A program made the position numbers and the translations under genes. A model generated the notes under the pieces. It did not search any database and had not been told where the DNA came from. It saw only the letters and a list, made by a program, of their open reading frames with translations. A stretch of 37,100 nt of DNA, taken from DATEEW01 sp035273665. Its GTDB lineage: Bacteria > Pseudomonadota > Gammaproteobacteria > Burkholderiales > SG8-39. The stretch is from assembly GCA_035273665.1 (NCBI GenBank), contig DATEOW010000156.1, positions 1-37,100 of the forward strand, written 5' to 3'. Below are positions 23,950 to 31,831 of this stretch, in pieces (positions within the stretch are counted from its first letter, which is position 1; every line of letters starts with the position of its first letter).

Positions 23950-25374
23950 ATGTCGTTCCAGTCTCTGCATTTCTTCGTTTTTTTCGCCGCGGTGTTTTTT
24001 CTCAACCGCCTGCTTCTATCGCGGCTGCCGGCGCGAAAGAACATGCTGCTCGCGGCGAGCTATTATTTTTATATGTGCTGGGACTGGCGCTTTGCCGGGC
24101 TCTTACTCTTCAGCACCGCCGTGAATTTCTGCTGCGGGGCGATGATTGCGCGGTCGAAAAGCGAAGGCGCGCGCAAATGGTGGGTCAGCTGCGCGCTCGT
24201 GCTCTCGCTCGGTCTGCTCGCCTACTTCAAATATCTCAATTTCTTCATCGATAGCGCAGCAGATTTGCTCAGAGGATTCGGGCTCAACGCAGATATGGGG
24301 CTCTTGCAAATCGCCTTGCCTGTGGGGATTTCTTTTTACACTTTCCAAAGTCTCTCCTACACGCTCGACATTTACCGCCGACAGGAAAGCCCGACAACCA
24401 GTTTTCGGGACTACGCGCTTTTTGTGGCCTTCTTTCCCACGCTACTCGCCGGCCCGATCACGCGGGCGAAACAGTTCCTTCCCCAGCTTGAATCTCCGCT
24501 GCCGGATGGCGACCAACGCATCGAAGAAGGTATGGCGCTCATTCTGCGGGGCTTCATTAAGAAAATCGCCTTTGCGGACGTCCTCGCGATGCATCTAGTC
24601 AATCCCGCCTTCTCCGACCCGTATTCGCTTTCGCCGCTTTTTCTGCTCGTCGCCGTCTATGCCTATAGTTTCCAGATCTACATGGATTTCTCGGCCTATA
24701 CCGATATCGCTCGCGGCTCCGCCAAAATGCTGGGCTTCGAGTTAATGGAAAACTTCGACCGCCCATACCAGGCCGTCAGCGTTTCCAACTTCTGGCAACG
24801 TTGGCACATCTCCATGTCGAGTTTCTTCCGCGACTATCTTTATTTCAGTCTGGGCGGTTCCAAGCGCGGCAACGCCTATTGGAACCTGCTGATCACCTTC
24901 GTCGCGATCGGACTGTGGCATGGCGCGGGCTGGAACTTCGTTCTATACGGGCTGATTCACGGCAGTGTTGTTGCAATCGAACGCTCACAGCGCGAACGAC
25001 GGAAGCGCAAGGGTCTGCCCGGAGTGCCTGAGGTATCGGGTGTCCGATGGGTGTTGAGCGTATTGATCACCTTGCAGATCATTGCCTTTTCGCGAATCCT
25101 TTTTAGAGCGTCAGACATCGATAAAGCCTGGGAATACGTAGACGCGATGTTGAGCACCGCCGGGACGGAGCACGCGCCGTTCACCGCCGTGGGCCTTACA
25201 GCACTAACACTCGCGGTATTGCTGCACTATGTGCCCAAGCGGCTGAGCTGGAGGCCGTTCGAAGCATTCAACGCGATGCCGGCCGCTATCAAAGGGGGGG
25301 CGATTTGCGCGACCGCATTTATATTGCTGGCACTGTCCTCAGGATCCGCGCCTTTCGTGTACTTCCAATTCTGA
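23950..25374 (+). CDS. MBOAT family O-acyltransferase (AlgI-like)
   Basis: Polytopic inner-membrane acyltransferase of 474 residues with about eleven hydrophobic segments. The invariant MBOAT histidine is His324 in the GLWHGAGW motif. The preceding signature NFWQRWHISMSSFFRDYLY-type segment carries His286. The N-terminal part (YYFYMCWDWRF, YFKYLNFF) is typical of the AlgI/DltB group. These proteins move acetyl or acyl groups across the membrane for surface polysaccharides. alg genes are not nearby, so alginate is not implied. It follows the SGNH hydrolase by six bases, giving a two-gene acylation cassette. Confidence 0.9.
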   Translation: MSFQSLHFFVFFAAVFFLNRLLLSRLPARKNMLLAASYYFYMCWDWRFAGLLLFSTAVNFCCGAMIARSKSEGARKWWVSCALVLSLGLLAYFKYLNFFIDSAADLLRGFGLNADMGLLQIALPVGISFYTFQSLSYTLDIYRRQESPTTSFRDYALFVAFFPTLLAGPITRAKQFLPQLESPLPDGDQRIEEGMALILRGFIKKIAFADVLAMHLVNPAFSDPYSLSPLFLLVAVYAYSFQIYMDFSAYTDIARGSAKMLGFELMENFDRPYQAVSVSNFWQRWHISMSSFFRDYLYFSLGGSKRGNAYWNLLITFVAIGLWHGAGWNFVLYGLIHGSVVAIERSQRERRKRKGLPGVPEVSGVRWVLSVLITLQIIAFSRILFRASDIDKAWEYVDAMLSTAGTEHAPFTAVGLTALTLAVLLHYVPKRLSWRPFEAFNAMPAAIKGGAICATAFILLALSSGSAPFVYFQF

Positions 25375-25516
25375 GGAAGCGAAACGCTGGCTAGAAGTCC
25401 CGGGCTGAACACTGTGTTTACAGGGTTAATAGCGCAGAGCATCTCAAGGGTGGAGGGCGTACACCCGTAAATGAGTGATTGGTGTATAGGCCGTAATACA
25501 GGCGAAACACATGGAT

Positions 25517-25536
25517 GGTGAAATCGCGGTTTCACC
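25517..25536. repeat. Inverted repeat upstream of the small hypothetical gene
   Basis: GGTGAAA, six-base loop TCGCGG, TTTCACC: perfect 7-bp dyad, 21 bases before the ATG at 25558 and just upstream of its GGAG site. It could be an operator or leader hairpin. It is not followed by T residues. Confidence 0.4.
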
Positions 25537-25557
25537 GAAGTTATCCGTGGAGTCCCC

Positions 25558-25854
25558 ATGCCCGCTGAGATCGACGAAAATCCTCTCAATCAGTACCTCT
25601 CACAACTGCGCGAAAATATCAGGACTTATCGAGAGCGAAGCGGAGACACGGAAGTTCTACAGCACTACAAAGCGGAGTATCGCGCGCTCGTGTTGGCGCT
25701 CGGCGAGTTGCGGGCGAACGATGTGCTCAATTTCTTTGAGATGCCAGAAGAGCCCATGGGCGCAGCTTTGCTGGGCCCAACCCAATACGAGAAGGCTCTT
25801 GGCGCGGACGAAGCGTTAAAAAGCAAACGGCCCGCATCGCTGCGAGCCGCATGA
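25558..25854 (+). CDS. Small hypothetical protein
   Basis: 98 residues, charged and helical, with no signal peptide or membrane segment. There is a clear GGAG site five bases ahead of the ATG, and the composition is like real protein: ENPLNQYLSQLRENI, HYKAEYRALVLAL, NDVLNFFEMPEE. I do not recognise the family. It stands apart from the MBOAT gene by 183 bases and converges on tRNA-Lys. Its last codons (about 25828-25849) form the stem of the tRNA terminator on the opposite strand. Confidence 0.6.
   Translation: MPAEIDENPLNQYLSQLRENIRTYRERSGDTEVLQHYKAEYRALVLALGELRANDVLNFFEMPEEPMGAALLGPTQYEKALGADEALKSKRPASLRAA
25818..25849 (-). terminator. tRNA-Lys terminator, inside the end of the convergent ORF
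   Basis: On the minus strand, ten bases after the tRNA CCA, a 9-bp stem CGGCTCGCA / TGCGGGCCG (one G-U pair) closes on a GCGA tetraloop of the GNRA type. It is followed by TTTGCTTTTT. The position and the T-rich tail make it the natural terminator of the tRNA transcript. Confidence 0.75.
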
Positions 25855-25858
25855 ATTC

Positions 25859-25934
25859 TGGTAGGGCGTGCGGGATTCGAACCTGCGACCAACGGATTAA
25901 AAGTCCGCTGCTCTACCAACTGAGCTAACGCCCC
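25859..25934 (-). tRNA. tRNA-Lys (anticodon TTT)
   Basis: 76 bases with encoded CCA end. The minus strand shows acceptor GGGGCGT, D-arm GCTCAGTTGGTAGAGC, anticodon loop CTTTTAA in stem GCGGA/TCCGT, variable TGGTC and T-loop TTCGAAT. The sequence is close to the standard bacterial tRNA-Lys. Two pairs are irregular as written: G1-U72 at the top of the acceptor stem and A51-C63 in the T stem (GCAGG against CCCGC). It lies downstream of queC on the same strand and has its own promoter. Confidence 0.96.
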
Positions 25935-25948
25935 AGACAAGAGGCGGG

Positions 25949-25977
25949 ATTCTACGGAATCGGGTTAAAACGGTCAA
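25949..25977 (-). promoter_or_regulatory. sigma70 promoter of tRNA-Lys
   Basis: Minus strand TTGACC (-35, 25972-25977), 17-base spacer, TAGAAT (-10, 25949-25954). The region after the -10 is CCCGCCT, a GC-rich discriminator like those of stable-RNA promoters under ppGpp control. The mature tRNA 5' end is 15 bases from the -10, so a very short leader. Confidence 0.8.
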
Positions 25978-26033
25978 TGTTACGCAGCGAATGAGCTTGT
26001 TCAACGCGCTGATTTCTTTTGGATTCGCTCGCT

Positions 26034-26717
26034 TCATTGCCAATATTGAGTTGGATCAATAACACCCGCTGTGTTGAAGCCTTCTTTACGCAATCGGCAA
26101 GAATCGCAGCTCCCGCAGGCACGGCCCTGCGCATCTGCTTGGTAACACGAGACTGTCAGCCCATAGTCCACGCCTAGTTCAGTGCCCTTAAGAATGATCT
26201 CCGCTTTGCTCAGCGCAATGATGGGCGTGTGAATGTGAAGCGCCGCTCCCTCGACTGCTGCTTTAGTGGCGAGGTTTGCCATCGTTTCAAAAGAACGCAC
26301 GTACTCCGGCCGGCAATCCGGGTAGCCGGAGTAATCCACCGCGTTCGCGCCGAAAAAGATGTCGCGTGCTTCCAGAACTTCGGCCCAGGCGAGTGCAAGC
26401 GACAACATGATGGTGTTGCGCGCCGGTACATAGGTAATAGGAATGGTGTCCGGCTGCACGCCGCTTATAGGAACGGCGATGGACGCGTCGGTCAACGCCG
26501 AGCCTCCAAAGACAGACAAATCAAGCGTAACCACTTTGTGCGAAGCAGCGCCCTGCGCTTGTGCGACGCGCTCGGCAGCAGCGAGCTCCGCGCGATGCCG
26601 TTGTCGATAATCGACCGATAGGGTATGCGCAAGAAAGCCCTGCTGTTTTGCGATCGCGAGAACCGTTGCGGAATCGAGGCCGCCGGAAAGCAAAACGACG
26701 GCCGGGGCTTGAGCCAT
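26034..26717 (-). CDS. queC: 7-cyano-7-deazaguanine synthase QueC
   Basis: Converts 7-carboxy-7-deazaguanine to preQ0 with ATP and ammonia, for queuosine modification of tRNA. The ATP-pyrophosphatase loop SGGLDS is at residues 11-16. The conserved zinc site is formed by Cys191, Cys201, Cys204 and Cys207 near the C-terminus. The 227-residue length is standard. It begins seven bases after the cpoB stop. queE, often next to queC in related genomes, is not here. Confidence 0.95.
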   Translation of the reverse strand: MAQAPAVVLLSGGLDSATVLAIAKQQGFLAHTLSVDYRQRHRAELAAAERVAQAQGAASHKVVTLDLSVFGGSALTDASIAVPISGVQPDTIPITYVPARNTIMLSLALAWAEVLEARDIFFGANAVDYSGYPDCRPEYVRSFETMANLATKAAVEGAALHIHTPIIALSKAEIILKGTELGVDYGLTVSCYQADAQGRACGSCDSCRLRKEGFNTAGVIDPTQYWQ

Positions 26718-26724
26718 AAAATGC

Positions 26725-27471
26725 TTAGCGTTTGGCTAGGCGCTGCTTGGCTTGGTCGGCTGCCGGGGTGCCGGGATATTTCGCGACGAGATTCTGCAAT
26801 GTTTTCTTCGCTGCCGCCGCGTTGCCCATTTCGGATTGGCTGCTGGCGATGTTTAGCATCGCATCAGGCGCTTTTGCGCTGTCCGGCCAAGTCGCAACCA
26901 CTTTCTCCTGCGCCGCAATCGAAGCCTTGTAATCGCGCAACGCGTAATAGGCATTGCCGATCCAGTATTGTGCCGAAGGCGCGAGCGCGCTTTGGGGATA
27001 AGTGCTTAGAAAAGATTGCAGTGTCTGCACCGCCGCGCCGTAGTTGTTGGCCTTGAACTGAGCAAGGCCCGCCTCATAGGCCTGTTGCTCCGTTGCAGCG
27101 CTTTGCGCAGCGTTTTGTTTCTCCGTTTCGACTTGCTCGAACTTGCGCAACCGCGTGTCCAGATCCACGTACAGATCCTTCTGGCGCTTGTCGAGTTGAT
27201 CCACGCGGTTGGTCAGCACTTCGACCTGACCACGCAAGTTGGCGATCTCTTGCTTGAGCAGATCAATCTGATCGGCGAGATTGACCAAGCCCCGCCCTTG
27301 CGCCTCGGCGCGCTGAAGAGCCTGCTCCTGCGCATCGAGACGTGCGCGCAGCTCGGCGACCCCCTTGCGGGCGTAGTCGTCCTCGAACAGCGCATGCGCC
27401 GCGCCGCTCACAATAAGCAAGAGGGCGCCAACCGCCGCAGCGATAGGCGCCTGAGTGTTCTTGTTTTTCAT
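26725..27471 (-). CDS. cpoB: Cell division coordinator CpoB (Tol-Pal system, YbgF)
   Basis: Periplasmic protein that links Tol-Pal to PBP1B-driven septal peptidoglycan synthesis. Signal peptide (cleavage near AAHA), then a coiled-coil trimerisation region (about residues 35-115, heptads such as LKQEIANLRGQVEVL), then a C-terminal TPR domain of three repeats (YEAGLAQFKANNYGAAV, AQYWIGNAYYALRDYKASI, MLNIASSQSEMGNAAAA). Start at ATG 27471 with GGAGG four bases upstream; 248 residues. Last member of the tol-pal cluster, followed by queC. Confidence 0.93.
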   Translation of the reverse strand: MKNKNTQAPIAAAVGALLLIVSGAAHALFEDDYARKGVAELRARLDAQEQALQRAEAQGRGLVNLADQIDLLKQEIANLRGQVEVLTNRVDQLDKRQKDLYVDLDTRLRKFEQVETEKQNAAQSAATEQQAYEAGLAQFKANNYGAAVQTLQSFLSTYPQSALAPSAQYWIGNAYYALRDYKASIAAQEKVVATWPDSAKAPDAMLNIASSQSEMGNAAAAKKTLQNLVAKYPGTPAADQAKQRLAKR

Positions 27472-27502
27472 AACGCCTCCCCGGCGCGCGTCCTGCAAGC
27501 GA

Positions 27503-28018
27503 TTAATAAACGAGATCGCCGCGGCGGTTTTCACCGTAGCAGGCTTCGGTTGCCGAGGTGCACCGTGGTTTCTCTTCACCCAAGCTCACCGATTCGATTT
27601 GTCCAGACCTTGCGCCCAACAGCGTCATGCGGCTTTTGATCGCGTCGGCCCGACGCTGACCCAGCGCCAGATTGTATTCGCGGCTGCCCCGATCGTCGGC
27701 GTTACCTTGAATCAGCACTTTCTGATTCGGGTTGTCGCGCAGGAACTGCGCGTGGTTTTCGACCACGGGCATGTACTCGGATTTGATCGCATCGCTGTTG
27801 TAGTCGAAGAAAACGCTGCGGGCTTGCAGCCGCTGATAAAGCGGATGCTTCGGATCGGTGAGCGGGTTGCCGCGCATCGTGCCGGTGTCGATGCCGCTTT
27901 GGGTGCCGCCGGAACCGGTCGTGCTATCCGTAATGGGCGCGCCGGTCTGTCCTTCAGGGTCGCTTGCGCAAGCAGTCAGCAGTGCGGTCAGCGAAAGAGC
28001 GATCAAGGTTTTCTTCAT
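27503..28018 (-). CDS. pal: Peptidoglycan-associated lipoprotein Pal
   Basis: Outer-membrane lipoprotein that binds peptidoglycan and TolB. Lipobox LTAC puts the lipidated Cys at 17. A Gly/Thr/Ser-rich linker follows, then the OmpA-like domain with VFFDYNSDAIK, IQGNADDRGSREYN and ALGQRRADAIK, including the Asp/Arg residues that hold diaminopimelate. Start at ATG 28018, with GGAG nine bases upstream; 171 residues, normal for Pal. Lies between tolB and cpoB. Confidence 0.96.
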   Translation of the reverse strand: MKKTLIALSLTALLTACASDPEGQTGAPITDSTTGSGGTQSGIDTGTMRGNPLTDPKHPLYQRLQARSVFFDYNSDAIKSEYMPVVENHAQFLRDNPNQKVLIQGNADDRGSREYNLALGQRRADAIKSRMTLLGARSGQIESVSLGEEKPRCTSATEACYGENRRGDLVY

Positions 28019-28062
28019 TTTCTGGATCTCCATTGGCATGAAATTACGTAAATGATTGGCGG

Positions 28063-29346
28063 TTAGTTGGCCGGGAAAGGCCCCCAGTTCGGTTCGCGCA
28101 CATCGCCGGCCGGAACGGAAAGGCGATACTTGCTACGTCCATCGATAGACGTAGCAGCCAAAATGCCGCGCCCACCCGATTCTGTTGCATACAGGATCAT
28201 TTTGCCGTTCGGTGCAAAGCTCGGCGACTCATCATGTGCCGTATCAGTGAGCACTTGTACCTGTCCTGTGCCTAATTCGAGCAAAGCGACCTGAAAACGC
28301 CCCGAATCGCGGGCCACATAGGTCAGCCATTTGCCGTCGGGACTGATATCGGGGCTAACGTTATAGGAACCGGACTGCGTGACGCGTTGCGCCGGACCCC
28401 CGGAGGCGGGCATGCGGTAAATCTGCGGTCCGCCGCCCCGATCCGAGGTGAAGTAAATCGACTGACCATCGGGCGAAAAAACCGGTTCCGTGTCGATTGC
28501 GGAGGAGCTCGCAAGGCGGCGCACACCCGACCCGTCGGCGTTCACCATATACAACTGCGTACCGCCCTCTTTCGACAATGCAACAGCCAGCCTCTGTCCG
28601 TCGGGGGACCACGCCGGCGCGCTATTGGAACCGGTGAAGTTCGCCACTGCTCGGCGCCCATTGTTTTCCAGGTTGTGCACGTACACCACGGGCTTCTTGC
28701 TATCGAAAGCCACGTAGGCGATCGATTTGCCATTGGGGGCCCACGTCGGCGAGATAATCGGTTCGGGCGAATTGCTGAGAACCTGCCGGTTTTCGCCATC
28801 CGAATCCGCGACGATCAACTGGAAGTTGCGGCCGGTCTTGGTAACGAAGGCAATGCGCGTGCTGAAGACGCCGCGTTCGCCGGTAAATTTCTCGTAGATG
28901 TAATCGGCGGCGCGGTGAGCGACTGCACGCAATTGCGCCGGCGCTACTGCCGGAAAGTCGCGACCGTCTAGCCATTGCTGGCGCGGAACGTCATAAAGAT
29001 GAAAGCGGGTCGCATATCGCCCGCCGCCGGCGGAATTCACGCTGCCGAGGACCAGTGCATCGGCGCCGCGCGCTTTCCAGGACATATAGTCGGGCGTGTT
29101 CGCCTCGGACAGCGAAGGATTTTGCGGCGGCACGTACAAGTTATTGAATCGCCCGCTACGCGCCAAGTCGGCTTCGATGATGTCCGTGAGCGTCGGTTGG
29201 GACGCCTCTTCGCCTGCAAAAGGCGCGATGGCAATGGGAATCTGATTGCTGCCGGTACCAACGATCTCGATTGTCACTTGCGCTGAGACGGCGCTGGAAG
29301 CGCCAATTGCCGCAAGGATCAAAAAACGAAGCAGGGTTCTCGCCAT
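28063..29346 (-). CDS. tolB: Tol-Pal system protein TolB
   Basis: Periplasmic partner of Pal and TolA. Signal peptide (cleavage near VSAQ, residue 22), an N-terminal alpha/beta domain (residues ~25-150), then a six-bladed beta-propeller with repeated SPDG-type motifs (APAWSPDGQRLA, EPVFSPDGQSIYF, SPDISPDGKWL, SPSFAPNGKMI). The 427-residue length is standard. A TATAAT sequence at 29375-29380 on the minus strand, in the 100-base gap after tolA, may give tolB-pal-cpoB a promoter of their own. Confidence 0.95.
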   Translation of the reverse strand: MARTLLRFLILAAIGASSAVSAQVTIEIVGTGSNQIPIAIAPFAGEEASQPTLTDIIEADLARSGRFNNLYVPPQNPSLSEANTPDYMSWKARGADALVLGSVNSAGGGRYATRFHLYDVPRQQWLDGRDFPAVAPAQLRAVAHRAADYIYEKFTGERGVFSTRIAFVTKTGRNFQLIVADSDGENRQVLSNSPEPIISPTWAPNGKSIAYVAFDSKKPVVYVHNLENNGRRAVANFTGSNSAPAWSPDGQRLAVALSKEGGTQLYMVNADGSGVRRLASSSAIDTEPVFSPDGQSIYFTSDRGGGPQIYRMPASGGPAQRVTQSGSYNVSPDISPDGKWLTYVARDSGRFQVALLELGTGQVQVLTDTAHDESPSFAPNGKMILYATESGGRGILAATSIDGRSKYRLSVPAGDVREPNWGPFPAN

Positions 29347-29374
29347 AAAGTAGTCGTATCCGGATAAGCGCGTG

Positions 29375-29380
29375 ATTATA
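29375..29380 (-). promoter_or_regulatory. Possible -10 box for tolB-pal-cpoB
   Basis: TATAAT on the minus strand, 28 bases before the tolB start, in the only sizeable gap of the tol cluster. No clear -35 box at 17 bases. An internal tolB promoter is known in some bacteria, so it is a reasonable but weak candidate. Confidence 0.35.
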
Positions 29381-29446
29381 GCCAGTGCAACAAAGCGGCC
29401 CGCGTTCTTTTCATAGCGCAGCTGTCTGTTAATAGCGACGGCAAAT

Positions 29447-30271
29447 TCACTCGTAGAGTTTGAATCTCAGCTTTAGTTCGCGCGGCACGGGCGCACCGTT
29501 TTCCGGTTTGGGAAGCGGCGATGCGCTTTTGATCGCTCTTTCCAAGGCTTCGTCATAGAGCTTCACGCCGCTTGACTTCACCACACGCACACTCATCACT
29601 TCACCCGTCGGCATTTGTTGTACCTCGACCTCTGCGGTTGGATTGCCGGTGATATCCGGACTGGCCACATAGTTGATCTTAGGTCGGATCGCAGCGCGCA
29701 CGCGGTCCTGATAAGCCGCAGTGAGCACCCTTGGATCCCCGCTCGTGGTCGGTCCTTTGATCGGGGCACTAGGGGCTGTCGGCGCCGGCACCTCGTTTAA
29801 TTGAGCAAGCAAACGCTTGCGCTCAGCCTCAGCCATTTCACGACGCAGCTTGTCCGCCTCTTGTTTTTTCTTTTCCGCTTCGGCTTTCGCCTCTGCTTCC
29901 CGCTTCTTGCGTTCCTTCTCTTGTTCGAGCGCGATGTCCGGTTTGGGCGCTTCCACTTTCGGCAACGGTTTAGGCGGCTCAACTTTCACCACGGGCTTCG
30001 GCGTGGGTGGCTCGACTTTGACGACCGGCTTGGGCGGCTCTGGTTGGGGCGGTTGTACGAGTGGCGCTGGTTGGGGCGCCGGCTGCACATTAGGAATCTG
30101 ACTCCACAGTTCAGCCATCACCGGCGCCGGTGTCTGAGTATTCCAGTTCACGCCGAAAAACAGAAAAGCGAAGAGAAGCAGATGGACGGCGACGGCCAGC
30201 AACAGCGCAGCATTGCCGCCGGGTTCGCGCGGCGGTCCAGCCTGCAGCGGCCCAAGAGCGAGGGTGCTCAT
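29447..30271 (-). CDS. tolA: Tol-Pal energy transducer TolA
   Basis: Inner-membrane protein that spans the periplasm and joins TolQ-TolR to TolB/Pal at the division site. One transmembrane helix at about residues 22-40. A Pro/Val/Lys-rich stretch with repeated KPVVKVEPP units follows (about 65-115), then a Lys/Glu/Ala helix (about 115-160), then the C-terminal TonB/TolA-like domain with AEVEVQQMPTGEVMSVRVVKSSG (partial motif). 274 residues, short compared with E. coli TolA because domain II is compact. It begins ten bases after tolR. Confidence 0.92.
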   Translation of the reverse strand: MSTLALGPLQAGPPREPGGNAALLLAVAVHLLLFAFLFFGVNWNTQTPAPVMAELWSQIPNVQPAPQPAPLVQPPQPEPPKPVVKVEPPTPKPVVKVEPPKPLPKVEAPKPDIALEQEKERKKREAEAKAEAEKKKQEADKLRREMAEAERKRLLAQLNEVPAPTAPSAPIKGPTTSGDPRVLTAAYQDRVRAAIRPKINYVASPDITGNPTAEVEVQQMPTGEVMSVRVVKSSGVKLYDEALERAIKSASPLPKPENGAPVPRELKLRFKLYE

Positions 30272-30281
30272 CTTAAATCGA

Positions 30282-30704
30282 TCAAGCGGCAGGCTTGACC
30301 ATCAGCCCGACGCGCTTCACTTGTTGTTTTTGCAATTCGTCCATCACCTTCATGACGGTCTCGTAACGCACATCCTTGTCGGCGGATATAACGACCGCCC
30401 GGTCCGGTGCGTTGACTTGCTTGTCTTTCACCGCTTGGACCAATGCCCGCATTTCGACAGGACGCTCGGTGGTCTTACCTGCGCCGCGATCGCGTAACAG
30501 CATGGAGGAATCCGCCTTGATCACGACTTCGAGCGGAGGATCCGTCGGGGGCATCGACGACTTGCCGACGGAAGGCAGATCGACAATCGTTGGGTTGAGC
30601 AACGGCGCGGTGACCATGAAGATGACCAGGAGTACGAGCATCACGTCGATATAAGGCACGACGTTGATCTGACTCATGACTTTGCGTTGGCGCGAGCGGC
30701 TCAT
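30282..30704 (-). CDS. tolR: Tol-Pal proton-channel subunit TolR (ExbD family)
   Basis: 140-residue inner-membrane protein with one N-terminal helix carrying the essential protonatable Asp20 (VVPYIDVMLVLLVIFM), followed by a periplasmic domain. With TolQ it forms the proton-driven motor that energises TolA. Start ATG overlaps the tolQ stop (ATGA). Confidence 0.95.
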   Translation of the reverse strand: MSRSRQRKVMSQINVVPYIDVMLVLLVIFMVTAPLLNPTIVDLPSVGKSSMPPTDPPLEVVIKADSSMLLRDRGAGKTTERPVEMRALVQAVKDKQVNAPDRAVVISADKDVRYETVMKVMDELQKQQVKRVGLMVKPAA

Positions 30705-31381
30705 TTGTTATGCGCCTGTCGCTGAAGAATATTGGAAAACTCTTCCATGAAACTTTCGAAATGGATCGCTAAGCGATCGATGTCGTGCGAATAACGGTTA
30801 TAGGCCACGACGGCGGGAATGGCGGCGAAGAGACCGATGGCCGTTGCGACGAGCGCCTCGGCAATGCCCGGCGCCACGGCCGATAAGGTCGCCGAAGCCA
30901 CATTGGACAGGCCGCGGAACGAATGCATGATGCCCCACACCGTGCCGAGCAAACCCACATATGGACTGACCGAGCCGACCGATGCGAGAAAAGCCAAATG
31001 CGATTCAAGGTAGTCGATCTCGCGTTGATAGGTCGCCCGCATGGCGCGGCGCGCGCTATCCACCAGGTCGCTGGTTTCGACGTTCTGCGCTTTCAATTTG
31101 ACGAAGTCACGAAAGCCCGCTTCGAAAATACGCTCAAGCGCACCGGTCTTGTGTCGGGCGTTCACTGCGCTTTGATAGAGCGCATTGAGATCGGGGCGGC
31201 TCCAGAAGGCTTTTTCGAAATCTTCGGTCTGCTTGCGAGCCTGCCGAATGGCGAACATCTTGCGAAAGATGTGATACCAGGACATCACTGAAACGATCAG
31301 CAAGAGCGCCATGACGCCTTTGACGGCCCAACTTGCATGCCAAATGAGGGTGAGAATGGAAAGGTCTTCGCTAACTGTCAT
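30701..31381 (-). CDS. tolQ: Tol-Pal proton-channel subunit TolQ (ExbB/MotA family)
   Basis: 226-residue inner-membrane protein with three hydrophobic helices: one near residues 15-38, and two in the C-terminal half (LAFLASVGSVSPYVGLLGTVWG and ALVATAIGLFAAIPAVVAYN, partial motifs). The conserved Thr and Gly residues lining the proton path lie in GLLGTVWGI. The N-terminal cytoplasmic-loop arrangement fits TolQ. Located 18 bases after ybgC, and overlaps tolR. Confidence 0.95.
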   Translation of the reverse strand: MTVSEDLSILTLIWHASWAVKGVMALLLIVSVMSWYHIFRKMFAIRQARKQTEDFEKAFWSRPDLNALYQSAVNARHKTGALERIFEAGFRDFVKLKAQNVETSDLVDSARRAMRATYQREIDYLESHLAFLASVGSVSPYVGLLGTVWGIMHSFRGLSNVASATLSAVAPGIAEALVATAIGLFAAIPAVVAYNRYSHDIDRLAIHFESFMEEFSNILQRQAHNK

Positions 31382-31399
31382 GGCTCGCTTTTCGTCTTT

Positions 31400-31831
31400 T
31401 TAATTCGTCGCCGCAGCGCGCTGGGAAGCCAGCGCCCGCTCGCGCAATGTCGCCGGCAACGATGCGGGCTTCAGGCTACGCGGGTTCACACAAGCGATAT
31501 GGACCTTGGCCCGCACCAAAGTTTCATCGCCACGCAAAATTTGTTGGTCGAAAATCAGCCGGGCGCGGCCGACGTCGTCCAATGATGCCGTAATCCTCAA
31601 GCTGTCATGCAAGAGCGCCGGCTTGAGAAAGTCTAACTTGAGCGTATACACGACGAACAGCGCTTCGCCGCTTTGCCTCAATTCGGCCACACTGTAACCG
31701 AGGGATTGCAGAAACTCCGTACGCGATGCTTCCATAAAGTGGAGGTAGTTGCCGTGGAAGACAACGCCACCCGCATCCGTATCATGAAAGTACACCCGCA
31801 CCGGCCAGACAAATACCCCGTCACTCGCCAT
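31400..31831 (-). CDS. ybgC: Acyl-CoA thioesterase YbgC (tol-pal associated)
   Basis: Hot-dog fold thioesterase, normally the first gene of tol-pal operons. 143 residues with the catalytic Asp in YFHDTDAGGVVFHGNYL-type motif (DTDAGG), a long helix, then strands (LRITASLDDVGRARLIF). Substrates in the family are short or medium acyl-CoAs or acyl-ACP. Start at ATG 31831, which lies inside the last codons of ruvB (11-base overlap), so ybgC and ruvB appear to be in one operon. Confidence 0.93.
   Translation of the reverse strand: MASDGVFVWPVRVYFHDTDAGGVVFHGNYLHFMEASRTEFLQSLGYSVAELRQSGEALFVVYTLKLDFLKPALLHDSLRITASLDDVGRARLIFDQQILRGDETLVRAKVHIACVNPRSLKPASLPATLRERALASQRAAATN

Noticed and set aside
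16262..25934. Genomic island inserted at tRNA-Lys
   Set aside because: The region next to the tRNA holds less common genes, but I see no integrase, no direct repeat of the tRNA 3' end and no clear compositional break.
25665..25940. 91-codon minus-strand frame over tRNA-Lys (ALAQLVEQRTFNPLVAGSN type)
   Set aside because: This is the well-known false translation of a tRNA gene and its flank; the tRNA explains the sequence.
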